A stretch of DNA of 12,503 nt from Cyclobacteriaceae bacterium (GTDB lineage Bacteria; Bacteroidota; Bacteroidia; Cytophagales; Cyclobacteriaceae), in assembly GCA_029882675.1 (NCBI GenBank), contig JAOUKJ010000068.1, forward strand, positions 1 to 12,503, written 5' to 3'. Of the stretch, positions 8,123 to 12,503 are shown in pieces. The notes below the pieces were generated by a model. It saw only the letters and a list, made by a program, of their open reading frames with translations, did no database searches and was not told the origin of the DNA. Position numbers and translations under genes: made by a program. Every line of letters starts with the position of its first letter. The first letter of the stretch is position 1.

Positions 8123-9310
8123 TCAATCCTCGAGTGCTTTCACCCCGGGTAATACCTTTCCCTCCATATACTCCAGCAATGCTCCACCGCCGGTAGACAC
8201 ATAAGACACCTTATCACCATACCCCAGGTTGTTGATTGCCGAAGCAGAATCACCACCACCTATCAGGGAGAATCCTCCTTTTTGGGTTGCTTTCACAACG
8301 GCCTCAGCTATGGCCACAGTACCTACGGCAAAACGTGGAAATTCAAAAACACCCATCGGGCCGTTCCACAATATCGTCCTTGATCTTTCGATCACTTCAG
8401 AAAAATACTTTACTGTTTCAGGGCCTATGTCCAGTCCTTCCCAATCATCATCAATATTACCTGCCTTCACTATTTTTGTATTGGCCTCACTATTAAAATC
8501 ATCGGCCTGTACAGTATCCATGGGGAGCAGCAGGTTTACATTTTTCGCTTTGGCTTTTTCCATTATTTGCAGTGCGAGATCGAGTTTGTCAGCTTCAAGC
8601 AATGAATTGCCAATATTACCTCCTTGTGCTTTCGAAAAAGTATAAGACATTCCACCGCCTATGATCAGGTTATCAACGCTGTCCAGCAGTTTTTCAATGA
8701 TCAGTATTTTATCAGAGATCTTGGCACCACCCATAATGGCTGTAAGTGGTTTTTCACCTTCACCCAATACCCGCTGGGCATTCTTTAATTCTGCGGCCAT
8801 AACATAGCCACAAACCTTTTGATCAAAAAATTGGGCAACAATAGCTGTTGAGGCATGCGCCCTGTGGGCAGTACCAAAGGCATCATTGACATACACATCC
8901 CCCAGCTCAGACAACATCCTGGAGAAGGCCTCATCCCCTTTTGTTTCTTCTTTATGGAAGCGTAAATTTTCCAACAAAAGAATTTCGCCGGGCAACAGTG
9001 CATCGGCCTTTTCCCGTGCATCTTCACCCACACAATCCAGCGCAAATAACACTTGCCTGTCGAACCGGCCAGACAACTCCTGCAGCAGATGTTTTAAAGA
9101 AGATTTTTCCTCAGGCCCATCTTTTGGTCGGCCGAGGTGTGACATGAGTATTACAGCCCCACCGTCCTTTAAAATCTTATTAATAGTAGGTTCGGCCGCC
9201 TTAATACGTGTCAGGTCTGTAATATTTGAATTTTCATCCAGGGGTACATTAAAATCCACCCGTACAAGGGCCTTCAGCCCTTTAAAGTTAATATCATCAA
9301 TTGTTTTCAT
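8123..9310 (-). CDS. pgk: Phosphoglycerate kinase
   Basis: This glycolytic/gluconeogenic enzyme transfers phosphate between 1,3-bisphosphoglycerate and ADP in the cytosol. It has full family length (395 residues) and all main motifs: RVDFNVP (17-23), SHLGRP (57-62), ENLRF (114-118), GGAKISDK (194-201), NGPMGVFE (316-323) and the nucleotide-binding GGGDS (351-355). The open frame can also begin at a GTG two codons earlier (9316). I prefer the ATG at 9310 because MKTIDD matches the usual PGK N-terminus. A consensus promoter lies 44 nt upstream, just past the end of the synthase gene. pgk therefore probably heads a transcript with pepP and the dehydrogenase. Confidence 0.97.
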   Translation of the reverse strand: MKTIDDINFKGLKALVRVDFNVPLDENSNITDLTRIKAAEPTINKILKDGGAVILMSHLGRPKDGPEEKSSLKHLLQELSGRFDRQVLFALDCVGEDAREKADALLPGEILLLENLRFHKEETKGDEAFSRMLSELGDVYVNDAFGTAHRAHASTAIVAQFFDQKVCGYVMAAELKNAQRVLGEGEKPLTAIMGGAKISDKILIIEKLLDSVDNLIIGGGMSYTFSKAQGGNIGNSLLEADKLDLALQIMEKAKAKNVNLLLPMDTVQADDFNSEANTKIVKAGNIDDDWEGLDIGPETVKYFSEVIERSRTILWNGPMGVFEFPRFAVGTVAIAEAVVKATQKGGFSLIGGGDSASAINNLGYGDKVSYVSTGGGALLEYMEGKVLPGVKALED

Positions 9311-9353
9311 AATCACTCTGCGCTTAATAATAATTTATTATTTGGAAGGAAAG

Positions 9354-9384
9354 CAAAACTACCCACCAATGGGGAGAAAAACAA
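9354..9384 (-). promoter_or_regulatory. Promoter of the pgk cluster
   Basis: On the minus strand TTG (9382-9384), a 20-nt spacer and TAGTTTTG (9354-9361, perfect TAnnTTTG) fit the Bacteroidota -33/-7 promoter. It lies in the 82-nt gap after the synthase stop. The predicted start is near 9347, leaving a leader of about 37 nt to the ATG at 9310. Confidence 0.6.
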
Positions 9385-9392
9385 CACTCAAC

Positions 9393-10343
9393 TCAAAGAG
9401 CAGCGGCTCGTCTTAATTTATCATTAATGGCCCGTCCCAGACCATGGTCGGGGAAAGGGGCGGCCAAGACCAGGTCAATATCAGCGTGATCAAAAGATCT
9501 CAATACTCTAAACAAGTTTTGTGCGGCCTCCTCCAGGTTTCCCGCCGGACTCAGGGCAATATTTTTCACACCCGCCAAACCGCTCATTTCCCTGAACGTT
9601 AACAAGGCGACCTTTTTACCGGAATGTTGGGGCAGTAGTTCACTAATGTCCCCGAACAACAAGGGTACTTTGGGTGCATAATGACTCTTGAGCATCCCCG
9701 GCGCTTTCGGATTGGAGGTAGAATGAGACCTGATCACTACTTTTCCGATTACCTTTTCTATCTTTTCAACAGTGATTCCCCCCAACCGGTAGACGATGGG
9801 TATATCTTCCTCAAATCCAACAATCGTTGACTCCAGGCCTACCCGGCAAGGCCCGCCATCCAGGATATAATCAATCTTGCCGGATAGTTGGTCTGCAACA
9901 TGCCGGGGAGTGGTGGGGCTCACATAGCCGAACGGGTTGGCACTGGGGGCAGCCAGGGGCAAATCAGTCAGTTTCAGTAAGGCTAAGGTGAGGGGATGAT
10001 CTGGAATACGAAGGCCTACGGTATCCAAACCTGAAGTAACAATATCAGGAATAAGATCCTTTTTTGGTAAAATTAATGTCAATGGTCCGGGCCAGAAAGC
10101 CCTGGCAAGCTTCATGGCGACATCAGGAAAATCCAAAACATACCTTGCCGCCGTTTCAATAGACCACGTATGTACAATCAGCGGATCAAAAAAAGGACGT
10201 TCTTTTATTTTGAAAATATGTGTAACGGCCATAGAATCATGGGCATTAGCTGCCAGACCATACACCGTCTCCGTTGGGATAGCCACTACCTCCCCCTTCT
10301 TTAACAAGTCTGCTGCATAGTGAATATCCCCTCCAATATCCAT
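9393..10343 (-). CDS. sua5: L-threonylcarbamoyladenylate synthase, two-domain Sua5 type
   Basis: This enzyme makes threonylcarbamoyl-AMP from threonine, bicarbonate and ATP, the first step of t6A37 modification on ANN-decoding tRNAs. The YrdC domain (about 5-200) shows PTETVYGLAA (23-32), KERP (47-50), FWPGPLTL (83-90), APSAN (132-136) and GLESTIV (169-175). The linker APGMLKSHYAP (214-224) leads into a C-terminal Sua5 domain ending GLGRAINDKLRRAA. At 316 residues this is the long Sua5 form rather than the roughly 190-residue TsaC. The ATG is 10343. The gene lies 82 nt upstream of pgk but pgk has its own promoter, so they need not share a transcript. Its own promoter is unclear: the AT-rich 10344-10400 region has no good TAnnTTTG on the minus strand. 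Confidence 0.95.
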   Translation of the reverse strand: MDIGGDIHYAADLLKKGEVVAIPTETVYGLAANAHDSMAVTHIFKIKERPFFDPLIVHTWSIETAARYVLDFPDVAMKLARAFWPGPLTLILPKKDLIPDIVTSGLDTVGLRIPDHPLTLALLKLTDLPLAAPSANPFGYVSPTTPRHVADQLSGKIDYILDGGPCRVGLESTIVGFEEDIPIVYRLGGITVEKIEKVIGKVVIRSHSTSNPKAPGMLKSHYAPKVPLLFGDISELLPQHSGKKVALLTFREMSGLAGVKNIALSPAGNLEEAAQNLFRVLRSFDHADIDLVLAAPFPDHGLGRAINDKLRRAAAL

Positions 10344-10398
10344 TTAATTCACATATTATAAAAAATCTTACACATCTTATAATTTACCCTGTTTTGGG

Positions 10399-10429
10399 TT
10401 TTTGGAAATGCACTTGTGCATTACCTTTG
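10399..10429 (+). promoter_or_regulatory. Strong Bacteroidota promoter of a putative small RNA
   Basis: On the plus strand TTTTTGG (10399-10405), a 16-nt spacer and TACCTTTG (10422-10429) match both parts of the Bacteroidota promoter very well. No plus-strand gene follows. The only thing downstream is an intrinsic terminator at 10488-10523, which points to a short RNA gene. A small ACCC/GGGT dyad (10386-10399) abuts the -33 element. Confidence 0.6.
10407..10422. promoter_or_regulatory. Perfect palindrome in the promoter spacer, operator-like
   Basis: AATGCACTTGTGCATT is a perfect 7+2+7 inverted repeat. It fills the spacer between the -33 and -7 elements and touches the first base of the -7 box. 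A dimeric regulator bound here would block RNA polymerase, so this looks like a repressor site. The regulator is unknown, and chance cannot be excluded without comparison to relatives. Confidence 0.45.
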
Positions 10430-10435
10430 TATCAA

Positions 10436-10523
10436 AGATTACTGATAAGCAATTTCAGTCAGTCTTCATGGTTTTAAGTGTTTTAGTAAAGAGATCCCGC
10501 CCAAAAGGCGGGATTTCTTTTTT
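10436..10523 (+). ncRNA. Putative small RNA of about 85-90 nt
   Basis: The region runs from the expected start just after TACCTTTG to the U-tract of a strong terminator. It lies on the plus strand between two minus-strand genes and overlaps neither. No credible ORF fits: an ATG at 10469 opens a frame with no stop before the terminator, and the other short frames have no family resemblance. A 5-bp hairpin ACTGA/TCAGT (10441-10445 with 10455-10459) may fold near the 5' end, followed by an unpaired stretch with a CAGTCAGTC repeat and U-rich sequence that could act as a seed. I do not recognise it as a known RNA family. The exact 5' end is estimated from promoter geometry. Confidence 0.5.
10488..10523 (+). 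terminator. Intrinsic terminator of the putative small RNA
   Basis: ATCCCGCC (10494-10501), loop CAAAA and GGCGGGAT (10507-10514) form a perfect GC-rich stem followed by TTCTTTTTT. The stem can extend to 14 bp (10488-10501 with 10507-10520) with one G-U. Read on the minus strand, the extension has an A-C mismatch and a poor U-run, so the structure is oriented for plus-strand transcripts. It may still help end the minus-strand exported-protein transcript. Confidence 0.85.
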
Positions 10524-10526
10524 GCC

Positions 10527-10883
10527 TTATTCAATAATAATATTGATTTTATTTACTTTTTTCTCCTTCAGCTTATCCGTTTGAACACCTCCACTCCAGT
10601 TGTTCATATCACCCTTTGTGGCCAGAATATAATAAACCCTGGGCTCAAGTTCCTTAAAATAGACCTGACCTTTTTCATTGGTGATCAGCTTATCGGTTAC
10701 CGGATTGACTTCTTTTTTATAGTCTTCTTCTGATTTATAAAGCTGTACTTCAGCTCCTTCCGTAATGTTACCACTGTCATCCAGAACAGTCACTCTCAAA
10801 GCTGTTTTAATAAGCTGATCTTCTGCTTTCATGGCCGTCCCGACCAAAAAAACACATAATAATGCAGGTAATATAATTCTCAT
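10527..10883 (-). CDS. Small exported protein with a predicted beta-sandwich (prealbumin/CarboxypepD_reg-like) domain
   Basis: This 118-residue protein begins with a clear signal peptide (MRI, then a hydrophobic core, likely cut after MKA near residue 20). Cys9 lies in the core without a proper lipobox, so it is probably not a lipoprotein. The mature part reads as one beta-rich domain: LRVTVLDDSG, GAEVQLYKS, NEKGQVYFKELEPRVYYI and a strand-like C-terminus. This is the pattern of carboxypeptidase-regulatory/SpaA-like prealbumin folds. No catalytic residues are apparent. It lies 35 nt downstream of the large T9SS-secreted protein gene on the same strand and is probably co-transcribed, so it may act with that protein in the periplasm or at the surface (inference). 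Its exact role is unknown. Confidence 0.8.
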   Translation of the reverse strand: MRIILPALLCVFLVGTAMKAEDQLIKTALRVTVLDDSGNITEGAEVQLYKSEEDYKKEVNPVTDKLITNEKGQVYFKELEPRVYYILATKGDMNNWSGGVQTDKLKEKKVNKINIIIE

Positions 10884-10918
10884 TGTTTATAAATATTAAT
10901 ATTAAAAAATAAATAGGT

Positions 10919-12503
10919 TTATCTCAGTAAAACCACTCCACCACGTAATTCCTGAACTCCCCTTTCGAGCTGATATATACTGGAATATTTCATCACATAA
11001 ACATATGTTCCTCCAGGCAACGGATTTCCTATGTCATTATTATAGCCTCCGTTCCATCTGAAATCCTTATCATTGGATAAAAACACCAATTCTCCCCAGC
11101 GATTGAAAACAGATACTTCAAATTCATCAGCCACAAAAATAGTATAAATAAAGAATTCTTCATTTTGACCATTGCCATTGGGGCTAAAGGCATTCGGTAT
11201 ATTGAGTATAGGGTCACATTCCCTCACCACTTCCACCGTATCTGCTGCAGGACATCCATAGGCATTTAACAAGTCAACTGTATATAATGCAGCCTGGCTT
11301 GCTGTATATATCTGATCAGTGCTTACTTCCAACCCATCTTGCTTCCATAGGAAATCAACAAAAATACTGCCAGGATCGAAAGTAATTTCTGATGTTGCGG
11401 GATCAGGATTATCCGGATCATCACAAATGGCCACTCGGTTGGGGAGGTCAGGCTTGCTGTACGGAGCCAGGGTAATGAGCATTTCTGCGGCATCACTACA
11501 TACTACCTCCCCTGCCTGTGATGAGGCCTCCACCCTAAAAAGCCCCCCGGGTATACTGCTAAAAGTGGTGTTTGTTGAATCTGACACCAAACCACCATCT
11601 TTATACCACTTTAAGTCGACTCCCACTGGTTCTGCCGTAGCGGTAAGTGTAAATGGATTCCCATCATCACAGGCCAATGTGGAAGACAAACTTACTGACA
11701 CCGGATCAACGGTAAAAGCATCCACAGGCGCTGCATCACGAACACATCCCGTGTTCTGATCCCGCACTTTTAAATTATAGGTGCCTGAAGTAGCAGAAGT
11801 CACCAGTAAAAGCTGGCCTCCGGTTTGTGGCCCTGACCACAGGTAGGAATAATTACCCGTAGCAGGGCTGGCCTCCAGCATCAATTGTCCAGAGCAGGGA
11901 TCCCCTGTGAGTATTATCTCCGGTGTGAAATTATTCACCACTACATTTTCAGTTAATGTATTGGGGCAGGTAGCCCCGGAAAGGTCATCAATAGTCACGA
12001 TATAATCGCCGGTAACCGAAGGATTTACGGTCTTCCCTGTGGCTGAAAAACCACCGGGCCCTGTCCAGGTAAACTGCGCATTCGCAGCATTTGAAGACGC
12101 AGTGATGGTCACCGGAACAGCACACTCATCAGTTGTTACTGAGAGGGTAGCCTGTGGCGACTCTGTCACCGCAAAGGGGCCTGTAAGCTGAATACAGGTA
12201 CTGGCTATATCTTCCAGTTGAAGGGTATAATTGCCGGGTGGTACCGGAGAGGTATCGAAAGGTTCGGCAAGCACATTACCGCTTGTCAAAGTACCATCAG
12301 CTATATTCGTGAGCGTATAGTTGAAACCCGATGTTCCCACATAGGTACCATCCTGTATATCCACATTTACAGTAATGCTTCCACACCCGGGATTGGATGT
12401 TGGCACGACCACCATGACTGAGCCCTCATCAGCGATTACTACCGTTTGTATTACCTGGCATTTACTCACTTCATCTTCAATAATAACAAAATATGTCCCA
12501 ATG
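10919..12503 (-). CDS. Large T9SS-secreted adhesin-like protein, C-terminal part (gliding-motility-associated C-terminal domain)
   Basis: The frame stays open to the right edge of the window. A GTG at 12469 could serve as a start, but codons continue upstream of it (reading IGTYFVIIEDE), so the gene is truncated here at its 5' end. The visible 528 residues contain several tandem Ig/SprB-like beta repeats, with cues such as FTWTGPGGFSATG, YLWSGPQTGG, LKWYKDGG and FLWKQDGLEV, rich in Thr/Ser and with scattered Cys. The last ~97 residues (10922-11212) are a type B sorting domain: IPNAFSPNGNGQNEEF, VFNRWGELVF and GTYVYVMKY. This domain directs export through the type IX secretion system of Bacteroidota. 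A surface or secreted adhesive/structural role is likely, though substrate is unknown. The small exported protein gene follows 35 nt downstream. Confidence 0.93.
   Translation of the reverse strand, partial: IGTYFVIIEDEVSKCQVIQTVVIADEGSVMVVVPTSNPGCGSITVNVDIQDGTYVGTSGFNYTLTNIADGTLTSGNVLAEPFDTSPVPPGNYTLQLEDIASTCIQLTGPFAVTESPQATLSVTTDECAVPVTITASSNAANAQFTWTGPGGFSATGKTVNPSVTGDYIVTIDDLSGATCPNTLTENVVVNNFTPEIILTGDPCSGQLMLEASPATGNYSYLWSGPQTGGQLLLVTSATSGTYNLKVRDQNTGCVRDAAPVDAFTVDPVSVSLSSTLACDDGNPFTLTATAEPVGVDLKWYKDGGLVSDSTNTTFSSIPGGLFRVEASSQAGEVVCSDAAEMLITLAPYSKPDLPNRVAICDDPDNPDPATSEITFDPGSIFVDFLWKQDGLEVSTDQIYTASQAALYTVDLLNAYGCPAADTVEVVRECDPILNIPNAFSPNGNGQNEEFFIYTIFVADEFEVSVFNRWGELVFLSNDKDFRWNGGYNNDIGNPLPGGTYVYVMKYSSIYQLERGVQELRGGVVLLR

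Noticed and set aside
9311..9316. GTG start of pgk two codons upstream of the chosen ATG
   Set aside because: MKTIDD is the usual PGK N-terminus and ATG is the stronger start codon. The extension adds only two residues.
8886..9416. 176-codon plus-strand open frame opposite the start of pgk
   Set aside because: It is a shadow of pgk, and its Ser/Pro-rich translation has no recognisable domain. It also crosses the pgk promoter.
10402..10584. 60-codon plus-strand open frame across the small-RNA region
   Set aside because: It begins inside the promoter, runs through the terminator hairpin and into the antisense of the exported protein gene. Its composition shows no family likeness.
1..12503. 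CRISPR arrays, insertion sequences, phage or toxin-antitoxin modules
   Set aside because: No regularly spaced repeats, transposase or integrase motifs or toxin families were seen. The window reads as ordinary chromosomal backbone apart from the small-RNA locus.

Overview
The window looks like a chromosomal segment of a Bacteroidota bacterium, most likely a Cytophagales-type gliding or marine lineage (the order is inference). Three things support this. The last gene ends in a gliding-motility-associated (CHU_C-type, T9SS type B) sorting domain. Several intergenic regions carry the Bacteroidota housekeeping promoter (TTG or TTTG, then 16-20 nt, then TAnnTTTG). Shine-Dalgarno sequences are mostly absent.

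Layout, left to right. A tRNA-Arg(ACG) on the minus strand (24-97) has its own promoter. A plus-strand MASE3-PAS histidine kinase (396-2351) follows. It converges on a lone acyl carrier protein gene (2377-2613, minus). Next is a minus-strand two-component operon: a sigma54-dependent NtrC-family response regulator (5402-4023) overlapping by 11 nt a two-TM NtrY-like kinase (4033-2684). A 267-bp spacer upstream of it carries an operator-like inverted repeat. Then comes a tight minus-strand metabolic cluster: phosphoglycerate kinase, Xaa-Pro aminopeptidase and a D-2-hydroxyacid dehydrogenase, read from a promoter at about 9354-9384. Upstream of it is a two-domain Sua5-type threonylcarbamoyladenylate synthase (tRNA t6A modification). 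The right end holds a small exported beta-sandwich-like protein and the C-terminal part of a large T9SS-secreted adhesin-like protein, probably co-transcribed on the minus strand.

The least ordinary element lies between the synthase and the small exported protein. A plus-strand consensus promoter (10399-10429), with a perfect 16-bp palindrome in its spacer, is followed about 85-90 nt later by a strong intrinsic terminator (10488-10523). There is no plausible ORF between them. This looks like an unannotated, regulated small RNA gene. The second point of interest is the response regulator, whose sigma54-contact loop reads GAFTDA instead of GAFTGA and whose receiver domain has an enlarged loop after the phosphoacceptor Asp.
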